A DNA stretch of 16,452 nucleotides. It comes from an uncultured Collinsella sp. (GTDB lineage Bacteria; Actinomycetota; Coriobacteriia; Coriobacteriales; Coriobacteriaceae). The position numbers and the translations under genes are program-made. The stretch covers positions 1-16,452 of the forward strand of contig UROA01000025.1 in the NCBI GenBank assembly GCA_900549355.1, given 5' to 3'. The notes below the pieces were generated by a model that was given only the letters and a program-made list of their open reading frames with translations, had not been told where the DNA came from and did no database searches. Positions 8,257 through 14,352 of the stretch are shown here, piece after piece (within the stretch, counting starts at the first letter, position 1; each line of letters begins with the position of its first letter).

Positions 8257-8257
8257 G
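7016..8257 (+). CDS. arcA: Arginine deiminase, copy 1
   Basis: The 413-residue cytoplasmic enzyme hydrolyses L-arginine to L-citrulline and ammonia, the first ADI-pathway step. The guanidino-group-modifying fold is complete: FTRDPF with Asp167, FHTEGGDVL with Glu219, MHLDT with His275 and Asp277, and the nucleophile Cys403 in GGPRCMSMPFWRED at the C terminus. Length and residue positions match known bacterial arginine deiminases closely. The protein is identical to copy 2. Codons end almost always in C or G, much more strictly than in the neighbouring aminotransferase, as expected for a very highly expressed gene. It has its own promoter and is closed by a strong hairpin, so it is probably transcribed alone. 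The start is fixed by the AGGAGG at 7008, with unusually short 2-base spacing (AAAGG at 7002 could serve instead). Confidence 0.98.
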   Translation: MTKGLHVPSEIGKLRKVCLHRPGDELLNLPPDELERLLFDDVPFLEVAQQEHDTFAQILRDQGVEVLYLENLVAEVFDQVPGARAEFTDQYIAEAGIRGQHMPQIVREKLDSIEDNLEFVKKTMAGMTKSEIDMPLTASTTLDSLVNSESESDLIIDPMPNLYFTRDPFAVVGEGVNLNRMYSVTRNRETLYGKYVFKYHPDYKDVSLYFRRDCQFHTEGGDVLNINEKTLAVGISQRTQAAAIDVMAQNIFWNSDSKVERILAFDIPVSRAFMHLDTVFTQIDVDKFTIHPAIMGTLRVYELTAGKNPGDVNIRLIEDTLEHVLEDATGVDQVKLIPCGGGDPIAASREQWNDGSNTLCVEPGKICVYARNTVTNDVLYKEGLDLLVVPSAELSRGRGGPRCMSMPFWREDL

Positions 8258-8317
8258 GGTCTTCTAGGACCCGTACAGGTCTTAATACATACATCTAGCT
8301 GCCATTAGATGTCTCCC

Positions 8318-8351
8318 ATTGGGGCGGTGCGGGTTTTCGCACCGCCCCAAT
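8318..8351 (+). terminator. Terminator after arcA copy 1
   Basis: A perfect 14-bp stem (8318-8331 with 8338-8351, core GGGGCGGTGCG) with a 6-base loop lies 61 bp after the stop codon, followed by a weak T-rich stretch. Two smaller hairpins precede it: GGGTC/GACCC at 8257-8272 and ACATCTA/TAGATGT at 8291-8312. The poor U-tract may let some transcription continue into the aminotransferase gene. Confidence 0.75.
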
Positions 8352-8406
8352 CTTGTATGAGGAACGTCAACACGGTTGGATGACTGCTTTTGTAAGGAGC
8401 TTGGCC

Positions 8407-9531
8407 ATGGACATCAAGACGATTGGCGTTGAGGAATGGCTCAACGTTTGGGAGAAGAGTGCCACGTGGGACATCGCCCAGTCGACGATCTCGTCGCTCA
8501 CCATGGGCGAGCTGCGCGCGCTCGATGAGCAGGACGGCGCCACGTTCTACGAGCGCCTGGACCGCGAGAAGATGAACTACGGCTGGATCGAGGGCTCGCC
8601 GGAGTTTAAGGCCGAGGTTGCCAAGCTGTATCGTCGGGAGGTCAATCCCGATCACATTCTGCAGACCAATGGCTGCACGGGCGCTAACCTCAACGCCATC
8701 ATGGCTGTGGTCGAGCCCGGCGACCATGTTATCGCCGAGTGGCCCACCTACGCGCCACTCTACGAGATTCCGCGCACGCTGGGCGCCGAGGTCGAGTATT
8801 GGGAGCTTCGCGAGGAACTCGGCTGGAAGCCCGATATCGAGGAACTCAAGCGCTTGGTGCGTCCCAACACCAAGCTTATCTGCATAAACAACGCATCTAA
8901 CCCCATCGGTACGGTGCTCGATGCCGATATGCTCGGCCAGATTGCCGAGATCGCCCGCTCGGTGGGCGCCTACGTGCTGTGCGACGAGGTATATCTGCCG
9001 CTCGAAAACACTGAGTCCTTTATGTCGATGGTCGACGTGTACGAGAGGGCCATTGTCACCAACTCGTTGTCGAAGACCTATTCGACACCTGCGGCCCGCG
9101 TGGGCTGGGTCCTGGCCGACAAAGAGGTGTCCAACCGCATCCGTACCTATCGCGATTACACCATGATCTGCGGCGGCGTGTTCAACGATGCTCTGGCGAC
9201 CTATGTGCTTGAGCACAAGGATAAGATTCTCGAGCGCAATCGCAAGATCGTGTTTGGCAACCGCGATATCGCGCAGGCTTGGATCGATACGCAGCATCGC
9301 GTTTCCTGGACGGCCCCGCAGGGCGTGTCCACCTCGTTTATCCAGCTGGATATTCCCGAGGATGACGAGGAGTTCTGCAGGCGCCTGCTGTCCGAGAGGG
9401 GAGTGCTGCTGGTCCCCGGTAGCCGTTTTGAGCTTCCCTGCGGCGCACGCCTGGGCTACTGCGCGAGCGAGGACGTTCTGCGCGAGGGCCTGAGGCTTTT
9501 GGGCGAGGCGCTGGCGGAGCTCGATCGCTAG
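8407..9531 (+). CDS. Class I/II PLP-dependent aminotransferase
   Basis: The 374-residue fold-type I enzyme has all cofactor residues: Asn165 in NNASNPIG, Asp193 and Tyr196 in CDEVYLP, Schiff-base Lys223 in TNSLSKTYSTPAARVGW, and the carboxylate-binding Arg348 in ARLGYCA. The start ATG at 8407 is chosen for the AAGGAG 7 bases upstream; homology-like sequence begins there, and the in-frame ATG at 8353 lies next to the terminator. It sits between the two identical arcA genes, 55 bp after one terminator and 49 bp before another. I see no clear promoter in the 55 bp, so expression may depend on read-through from arcA. The substrate is unknown: the setting suggests arginine, ornithine, citrulline or a linked keto acid, and some arginine-derived-metabolite enzymes such as capreomycidine synthase belong to this superfamily. 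This is inference from context. Confidence 0.88.
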   Translation: MDIKTIGVEEWLNVWEKSATWDIAQSTISSLTMGELRALDEQDGATFYERLDREKMNYGWIEGSPEFKAEVAKLYRREVNPDHILQTNGCTGANLNAIMAVVEPGDHVIAEWPTYAPLYEIPRTLGAEVEYWELREELGWKPDIEELKRLVRPNTKLICINNASNPIGTVLDADMLGQIAEIARSVGAYVLCDEVYLPLENTESFMSMVDVYERAIVTNSLSKTYSTPAARVGWVLADKEVSNRIRTYRDYTMICGGVFNDALATYVLEHKDKILERNRKIVFGNRDIAQAWIDTQHRVSWTAPQGVSTSFIQLDIPEDDEEFCRRLLSERGVLLVPGSRFELPCGARLGYCASEDVLREGLRLLGEALAELDR

Positions 9532-9580
9532 GATTCCGATGGTCTTCGGGGGCCTTATCCAAATTAGCCGAAGATAATCG

Positions 9581-9620
9581 AAAACGGACCCGTTTCCCTA
9601 GGGGAAGCGGGTCCGTTTTT
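9581..9620 (+). terminator. Terminator after the aminotransferase gene
   Basis: AAAACGGACCCG at 9581-9592 pairs with CGGGTCCGTTTT at 9608-9619, and the stem extends inward (TTTCCC with GGGGAA) almost to the tip with one wobble. It ends in a run of five T. This is the strongest intrinsic terminator in the arginine region; the A-run on the other side means it could also work on the minus strand. Confidence 0.88.
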
Positions 9621-9698
9621 CTATACCGAGAAGTCAAGTTGTTACAAATGGGGCCGTAAAGCGAGGCGGTATCCGCTGGGCCTTATACTGAGTTTCCG

Positions 9699-9728
9699 GT
9701 GAACGGTATCAAGCGTCTGGTAAACGGT
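9699..9728 (-). promoter_or_regulatory. Second 21-bp-period direct repeat, opposite orientation
   Basis: GTGAACGGT (9699-9707) and GTAAACGGT (9720-9728) read on the minus strand as ACCGTTCAC and ACCGTTTAC with a 12-bp gap, the same spacing as the promoter-proximal pairs. It lies about 400 bp before arcA copy 2 and points away from it. It could be an upstream enhancer-like site or could drive an unseen antisense transcript. Confidence 0.5.
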
Positions 9729-9743
9729 AATTTATTTATCAGA

Positions 9744-9782
9744 AATGAATAGGACAAACTTTTTTCTGAATAAAAATGAAAA
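9744..9782. promoter_or_regulatory. ARG-box-like operator pair upstream of arcA copy 2
   Basis: TGAATAGGACAAAC (9746) and TGAATAAAAATGAA (9767) begin exactly 21 bp apart. The second contains the complete Bacillus AhrC core TGAATAAAAAT. The pair is 359 bp before the start codon, the same distance as the pair before copy 1, which argues for conserved function in otherwise diverged DNA. Confidence 0.6.
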
Positions 9783-9955
9783 TGGTTGAGACGCGGTGTG
9801 AACCGCTAATTCTATTCATAGCTTTATTGGAAATATGCAATTTGAGGATGGTTTAACAAAGTTTAGTTCCATTTGATTTTAGGATTAAAACGCGTTTAAG
9901 CACGTAAATACGCTTTATTAAGATGAAGTGTGCCATGCGTGAAGTATATGTGTAT

Positions 9956-9985
9956 GCCGTTCACCCCCTATAAAAAACCGTTCGG
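9956..9985 (+). promoter_or_regulatory. LytTR-type direct repeat at arcA copy 2 promoter
   Basis: GCCGTTCAC (9956-9964) and ACCGTTCGG (9977-9985) are 12 bp apart (21-bp period). The second copy is a perfect LytTR consensus match; the first misses two of nine positions. The second copy starts 17 bp before the -35, exactly as at copy 1. Confidence 0.58.
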
Positions 9986-9993
9986 GGGCAAGG

Positions 9994-10022
9994 TGGAAGT
10001 ATGAGCTGATTTTGGATATAAA
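9994..10022 (+). promoter_or_regulatory. arcAp2: arcA copy 2 promoter
   Basis: TATAAA (10017-10022) is preceded at 17 bp by TGGAAG (9994-9999), the same geometry as copy 1. Better -10, equally poor -35. It should drive arcA copy 2 and, through read-through, arcB and the antiporter. Confidence 0.6.
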
Positions 10023-10066
10023 TATGTCGTCAGCAATAACGCCTCACACGGAGGGGCGCTAACGAA

Positions 10067-10087
10067 TCGGCCCTGACAAGGGCCCGA
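10067..10087 (+). promoter_or_regulatory. Conserved leader hairpin before arcA copy 2
   Basis: TCGG-CCCT pairs with AGGG-C-CCGA around a GACA loop, with a bulged C (10083) at the same place as in the copy 1 leader. Relative to copy 1 the inner stem has gained base pairs with changes on both sides. It ends 9 bases before the AGGAGG. Confidence 0.5.
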
Positions 10088-11345
10088 AAGAAAGGTAGGA
10101 GGCCATGACGAAAGGTCTGCACGTGCCTTCCGAGATCGGCAAGCTCAGGAAGGTCTGCCTGCACCGTCCCGGCGACGAGCTCCTCAACCTGCCGCCCGAC
10201 GAGCTCGAGCGACTCCTGTTCGACGACGTCCCGTTCCTGGAGGTCGCGCAGCAGGAGCACGACACCTTCGCCCAGATCCTGAGGGACCAGGGCGTGGAGG
10301 TCCTCTATCTCGAGAACCTCGTCGCCGAGGTGTTCGACCAGGTCCCCGGCGCCCGCGCCGAGTTCACCGACCAGTACATCGCCGAGGCCGGCATCCGCGG
10401 CCAGCACATGCCGCAGATCGTCCGCGAGAAGCTGGACTCCATCGAGGACAACCTCGAGTTCGTCAAGAAGACCATGGCCGGCATGACCAAGTCCGAGATC
10501 GACATGCCCCTCACGGCGTCCACGACCCTCGACTCCCTGGTCAACTCCGAGTCCGAGTCCGACCTGATCATCGACCCGATGCCCAACCTCTACTTCACCC
10601 GCGACCCGTTCGCGGTCGTCGGCGAGGGCGTCAACCTCAACCGCATGTACTCGGTCACCCGCAACCGCGAGACCCTGTACGGCAAGTACGTCTTCAAGTA
10701 CCACCCCGACTACAAGGACGTCTCGCTGTACTTCCGCCGCGACTGCCAGTTCCACACCGAGGGCGGCGACGTGCTGAACATCAACGAGAAGACCCTCGCC
10801 GTCGGCATCTCCCAGCGCACCCAGGCCGCCGCGATCGACGTCATGGCCCAGAACATCTTCTGGAACTCCGACTCCAAGGTCGAGCGCATCCTGGCCTTCG
10901 ACATCCCGGTCTCGCGCGCCTTCATGCACCTCGACACGGTCTTCACCCAGATCGACGTCGATAAGTTCACGATCCACCCCGCCATCATGGGCACCCTGCG
11001 CGTCTACGAGCTGACCGCCGGCAAGAACCCGGGCGACGTGAACATCCGCCTGATCGAGGACACCCTCGAGCACGTCCTGGAGGACGCCACCGGCGTCGAC
11101 CAGGTCAAGCTGATCCCCTGCGGCGGCGGCGACCCGATCGCGGCCTCCCGCGAGCAGTGGAACGACGGCTCCAACACCCTGTGCGTCGAGCCCGGCAAGA
11201 TCTGCGTCTACGCCCGCAACACCGTCACCAACGACGTGCTGTACAAGGAGGGCCTGGACCTTCTCGTCGTGCCCTCCGCCGAGCTCTCCCGCGGCCGCGG
11301 CGGCCCGCGCTGCATGAGCATGCCCTTCTGGCGCGAGGACCTCTA
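10081..11345 (+). repeat. 1,265-bp direct repeat, copy 2 (arcA cassette)
   Basis: This is the partner of 6992-8256 and appears identical to it. Beyond the right boundary the sequences differ at once (TAGGGTC versus TAAGTCT), and the left flank differs one base before the boundary. Recombination between the copies would delete the aminotransferase gene and one arcA. Confidence 0.85.
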
Positions 11346-11346
11346 A
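10105..11346 (+). CDS. arcA: Arginine deiminase, copy 2
   Basis: This 413-residue protein is identical to copy 1, with the same catalytic set (Asp167, Glu219, His275, Asp277, Cys403), the same strict C/G-ending codons and the same AGGAGG two bases from the ATG. Unlike copy 1 it is followed by arcB after 105 bp without an obvious T-tract terminator, so it heads the likely arcA-arcB-antiporter operon. Its stop codon is TAA rather than TAG. Having one monocistronic and one operon copy under related but diverged promoters would raise the ratio of deiminase to the downstream enzymes or allow separate control. Confidence 0.98.
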   Translation: MTKGLHVPSEIGKLRKVCLHRPGDELLNLPPDELERLLFDDVPFLEVAQQEHDTFAQILRDQGVEVLYLENLVAEVFDQVPGARAEFTDQYIAEAGIRGQHMPQIVREKLDSIEDNLEFVKKTMAGMTKSEIDMPLTASTTLDSLVNSESESDLIIDPMPNLYFTRDPFAVVGEGVNLNRMYSVTRNRETLYGKYVFKYHPDYKDVSLYFRRDCQFHTEGGDVLNINEKTLAVGISQRTQAAAIDVMAQNIFWNSDSKVERILAFDIPVSRAFMHLDTVFTQIDVDKFTIHPAIMGTLRVYELTAGKNPGDVNIRLIEDTLEHVLEDATGVDQVKLIPCGGGDPIAASREQWNDGSNTLCVEPGKICVYARNTVTNDVLYKEGLDLLVVPSAELSRGRGGPRCMSMPFWREDL

Positions 11347-11358
11347 GTCTTTCCGTTC

Positions 11359-11406
11359 CCGGTGCGGTCCCCCTACAACCGCACCGGCTTCGCCCGTTAA
11401 ACGGGC
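11359..11406 (+). promoter_or_regulatory. Two tandem hairpins between arcA copy 2 and arcB
   Basis: CCGGTGCGGT pairs with ACCGCACCGG (11359-11368 with 11378-11387), and right after it GCCCGT pairs with ACGGGC (11392-11397 with 11401-11406). No T-run follows either, so they look more like an RNA-processing or 3'-stabilising element that lets transcription into arcB continue than a full terminator. Confidence 0.55.
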
Positions 11407-11451
11407 AACACTGATACTTACGTAATTCATTTCTTCGAAAGGAATCGAACC

Positions 11452-12447
11452 ATGGGTGTTAACCTCTCCGGCCGTAGCTTCCTCAAGCTTCTCGACCTCA
11501 CCACCGAGGAGATCGAGTACCTGCTCAAGCTCTCCAAGAACTTCAAGGATATGAAGCGCGCTGGCGTTCCGCATCGCTATCTCGAGGGCAAGAACATCGT
11601 TCTGCTCTTCCAGAAGACCTCCACTCGTACCCGCTGCGCCTTCGAGGTCGGCGGCATGGACCTGGGCATGGGCGTGACCTATCTCGATCCCGGTTCGTCG
11701 CAGATGGGCAAGAAGGAGTCCATCGAGGACACCGCCCGCGTTCTCGGCCGCATGTATGACGGCATCGAGTTCCGTGGCTTTGCCCAGGATGACGTCGAGG
11801 AGCTCGCTGCTAAGTCCGGCGTGCCCGTGTGGAACGGCCTGACCACTGAGTGGCATCCCACCCAGATGCTCGCCGATATCCTGACCGTCCAGGAGAACTT
11901 CAACTACGACATCAAGGGCAAGACCCTCGTCTTCATGGGCGACTGCAAGAACAACGTTGCTCGCTCCCTCATGGTTGTCTGCTCCAAGCTCGGCATGAAC
12001 TTCGTGGCCTGCGGCCCCGAGGAGTGCATGCCCGCCGACGACGTCATCGAGGCCTGCAAGCCCATCGCCGAGGCCAACGGCTGCACCATCAAGCTGACCA
12101 CCGACGTCAAGGACGGCGTCACCGGTGCCGACGTTATCTACACCGACGTGTGGGTCTCCATGGGCGAGCCCGACGAGGTCTGGGCCGAGCGCATCGCTCA
12201 GCTCACTCCGTATCGTGTTACCTCCGAGGTCATGGCTATGGCCAACCCGGGTGCCATCTTCCTGCACTGCCTGCCCAGCTTCCACGACACCAACACCACC
12301 ATTGGCGCCGAGAAGTGCGAGCAGTTCGGCATCACCGAGCAGGAGGTCACCGACGAGGTCTTCGAGAGCCCCGCTTCCAAGGTCTTCGACGAGGCCGAGA
12401 ACCGCATGCACACCATCAAGGCTGTCATGTACGCCACGCTCAAGTAA
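11452..12447 (+). CDS. arcB: Ornithine carbamoyltransferase, catabolic
   Basis: The 331-residue cytoplasmic enzyme splits citrulline with phosphate into ornithine and carbamoyl phosphate, the second ADI step. It has the carbamoyl-phosphate-binding STRTR loop at residues 57-61, GDCKNNVARSL in the ornithine domain, Asp232 in TDVWVSMGE, and Cys273 in HCLPSFHD. Length and positions fit bacterial OTCases well. The start is supported by AAAGGA 9 bases upstream. The catabolic role is inferred from its place between arcA and the antiporter; sequence alone does not separate it from biosynthetic ArgF. Confidence 0.97.
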   Translation: MGVNLSGRSFLKLLDLTTEEIEYLLKLSKNFKDMKRAGVPHRYLEGKNIVLLFQKTSTRTRCAFEVGGMDLGMGVTYLDPGSSQMGKKESIEDTARVLGRMYDGIEFRGFAQDDVEELAAKSGVPVWNGLTTEWHPTQMLADILTVQENFNYDIKGKTLVFMGDCKNNVARSLMVVCSKLGMNFVACGPEECMPADDVIEACKPIAEANGCTIKLTTDVKDGVTGADVIYTDVWVSMGEPDEVWAERIAQLTPYRVTSEVMAMANPGAIFLHCLPSFHDTNTTIGAEKCEQFGITEQEVTDEVFESPASKVFDEAENRMHTIKAVMYATLK

Positions 12448-12462
12448 GAGCATCTAGCATCT

Positions 12463-12494
12463 CGCTCGGGGTGTATTGTTGAACACCCCGAGCG
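12463..12494 (+). terminator. Hairpin after arcB, partial terminator or stabiliser
   Basis: A 12-bp perfect stem (12463-12474 with 12483-12494, core CTCGGGGTGT) with an 8-base loop lies 16 bp after the arcB stop. It is followed by GCTGTGTCTGG, not a T-run, so read-through to the antiporter gene is plausible. Confidence 0.5.
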
Positions 12495-12594
12495 GCTGTG
12501 TCTGGTAAATATCTCGCGTCGGGCGGTGGGCACGGCACGGAAGATCCGCTTCGCACGAGAAAGTTAAATGATTTATGAAGGGGGGATGAGAACT

Positions 12595-14073
12595 ATGACT
12601 GAGACCGCTAAGAAAAAGCGCGGTATGCCTTCATCGTTCACCATTCTTCTTGCTCTGCTGGCAATTGTCGCAGTGATTACCGTTATCGTCTCCGGCACGT
12701 CCGGCGGCGCGGTTACTGCCGCCCGTCTGAGCGATTTCTGCACCGCCCCGATTAAGGGCTTCGCTGACGCTCTGCCCGTCTGCCTCTTCGTTATGATCCT
12801 GGGCGGCTTCCTCGGCATGATGACCGAGACCGGCGCTCTGGACAACGGCATCGCCGTTCTGGTGCAGAAGCTTAAGGGCAACGAGATTATGCTCATTCCC
12901 GTGCTGATGCTCATCTTCTCCCTCGGTGGTACCACCTATGGTATGTGCGAGGAGACCGTTCCCTTCTACGCCCTGCTCGCCGCTACTATGATGGCTGCTG
13001 GCTTCGACCCGATGGTCGGCGCCGCTACCGTCCTGCTCGGCGCTGGCTGCGGCTGCCTGGGCTCCACGGTTAACCCGTTCGCCGTCGGCGCTGCCGTCGA
13101 CGCTCTGACCGGCGTTGGCATTGAGGTCAACCAGTCCATCATCATCGGCCTCGGTGCCGTCCTGTGGATTGTCACTACCGCTATGTCCATCGTCTTCGTG
13201 ATGAACTATGCCAAGAAGGTCAAGGCTGACAAGGGTTCTACCATCCTGTCGATGCAGGAGCTCAAGGACGCCGAAGAGGCTCACGGCAAGGCTGCTTCCG
13301 AGGTCCACAAGGAGGTCAAGCTCACCGGTCGTCAGAAGGGTGTTCTGATCGCCTTCGCCTTCACCTTCGTCGTCATGATCGTCGGCTTCATCCCGCTGGC
13401 CGACCTCAACGAGGGCGTCGCCAACTTCTTCGACGCTGGCGCTGTCTACGACGCCGACGGTAACGCCGTCGTCCAGGGCTGGTCTGCCCTGATCACCGGC
13501 CTGCCCATTGGCCAGTGGTACTTCGACGAGGCTTCCACCTGGTTCTTCCTCATGGCCGTCCTGATCGGTATCATCGGTGGCCTGTCCGAGAAGCAGATCG
13601 TTAACACCTTCATCACCGGCGCTGCCGACATGATGTCCGTTGTCCTCGTCATCGCCCTCGCCCGTGGCATCTCCGTCCTCATGGCTAACACCGGCCTCGA
13701 CGTCTTCGTCCTTGACGCTGCCGCCAATGCCCTGGCTGGCCTGTCCGGCGTGATCTTCGCTCCCATGAGCTTCCTGGTCTACTTCGGCCTGTCCTTCCTG
13801 ATCCCCTCGACCTCCGGTATGGCCACCGTCTCCATGCCCATCATGGGACCGTTGGCTGTTAAGCTCGGCTTCTCGCCTGAGGTCATGGTCATGATCTTCT
13901 CCGCCGCCATCGGTGTCGTGAACCTTTTCACCCCGACCTCCGGCGCCATCATGGGCGGTCTCGCCCTGGCCAAGATCGAGTGGACGACCTGGCTCAAGTT
14001 TGCCCTTAAGCTCATCGTCGCGCTCTCTGTCGTCTGCGCCATCATCCTGACCGTCGCCTGCGTGTTGATCTAA
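12595..14073 (+). CDS. arcD: YfcC/ArcD-type arginine-ornithine antiporter
   Basis: This 492-residue polytopic membrane protein of the YfcC/C4-dicarboxylate-carrier-like family should exchange extracellular arginine for ornithine. The first membrane segment is at about 14-33, followed by many more. The family-typical stretch GGTTYGMCEETVPFYALLAA (111-130) runs into AAGFDPMVGAATVLLGAG and GSTVNPFAVG (156-165). A charged cytoplasmic-type loop spans about 205-255, and a second half contains FLIPSTSGMATVSMPIMGPL and FTPTSGAIMGGLALAKIEW. The start at 12595 follows AAGGGGGG by 9 bases; the in-frame ATGs at 12568 and 12586 are worse placed. The substrate is inferred from the operon: streptococcal ArcD belongs to this family, but other YfcC members carry other amino acids or are uncharacterised. 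Confidence 0.88.
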   Translation: MTETAKKKRGMPSSFTILLALLAIVAVITVIVSGTSGGAVTAARLSDFCTAPIKGFADALPVCLFVMILGGFLGMMTETGALDNGIAVLVQKLKGNEIMLIPVLMLIFSLGGTTYGMCEETVPFYALLAATMMAAGFDPMVGAATVLLGAGCGCLGSTVNPFAVGAAVDALTGVGIEVNQSIIIGLGAVLWIVTTAMSIVFVMNYAKKVKADKGSTILSMQELKDAEEAHGKAASEVHKEVKLTGRQKGVLIAFAFTFVVMIVGFIPLADLNEGVANFFDAGAVYDADGNAVVQGWSALITGLPIGQWYFDEASTWFFLMAVLIGIIGGLSEKQIVNTFITGAADMMSVVLVIALARGISVLMANTGLDVFVLDAAANALAGLSGVIFAPMSFLVYFGLSFLIPSTSGMATVSMPIMGPLAVKLGFSPEVMVMIFSAAIGVVNLFTPTSGAIMGGLALAKIEWTTWLKFALKLIVALSVVCAIILTVACVLI

Positions 14074-14138
14074 GTACCCAACGGGTACCCCACGGAAACC
14101 TTGACGATCCTGTAGAGGATCACCTGGTCATCGTCTGT

Positions 14139-14206
14139 CCGGTGGGGTAAACCCACCGGTAGACTCCTACCTTTAGCCCCCTTCCGTTCCGTGCGCGGGA
14201 GGGGGC
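14139..14206 (+). terminator. Probable transcription end of the arginine operon
   Basis: Two successive GC-rich hairpins (14139-14159, perfect 8-bp stem; about 14177-14206, imperfect) lie 66-133 bp after the arcD stop. Neither has a strong T-run (CTCCTACCTTT and GCTCTTGTGTT follow), so the call rests on position and stem strength. Confidence 0.4.
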
Positions 14207-14214
14207 GCTCTTGT

Positions 14215-14242
14215 GTTCCGGCGTTTTACCAAACGCCGGAAC
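14215..14242. repeat. Perfect 12-bp hairpin with 4-base loop
   Basis: GTTCCGGCGTTT (14215-14226) pairs perfectly with AAACGCCGGAAC (14231-14242) around TACC. No T-run follows, so it is not a typical terminator; it may belong to the repeat-rich element that follows. Confidence 0.6.
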
Positions 14243-14256
14243 CACTCGACGCTGCA

Positions 14257-14352
14257 AGCCCGCCAGAGCGGCAATCTGACGTTCAATCGTCGGGCATGGC
14301 CAAAAGGCCTATGCCCTCCTCTTTCACGTCACCTTGCTCGCTCTGGCGGGCT
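14257..14352. repeat. 14-bp inverted repeat enclosing smaller hairpins
   Basis: AGCCCGCCAGAGCG (14257-14270) is the reverse complement of 14339-14352. Inside are GACG/CGTC around TTCAAT (14278-14291) and GGGCATGGCC pairing with GGCCTATGCCC (one bulge) around AAAA at about 14291-14315. The nested stems suggest a cruciform-forming element or a structured RNA of unknown family. Confidence 0.5.

Larger units (their letters stand above)
9532..10104. other. Intergenic region upstream of arcA copy 2
   Basis: This 573-bp stretch has no credible gene. In order it contains the aminotransferase terminator, an opposite-orientation direct-repeat pair, an ARG-box-like pair, an ATGCAATT motif (9835), the forward direct-repeat pair, a promoter and a leader hairpin. 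From about 9,875 onward it aligns to the arcA copy 1 upstream region at an offset of 3,088-3,090 bp with many substitutions. Confidence 0.75.

Noticed and set aside
6992..11345. Composite transposon bounded by arcA direct repeats
   Set aside because: The repeats are ordinary metabolic genes; I saw no transposase, terminal inverted repeats or target-site duplication.
10030..12453. 807-codon open frame on the minus strand opposite arcA copy 2 and arcB
   Set aside because: It is the antisense shadow of two C/G-ending-codon genes; stop codons are rare there by composition. The protein is Val/Asp/Gly/Leu-rich low complexity and crosses the arcA-arcB boundary. The same shadow appears opposite arcA copy 1 (6821-7984).
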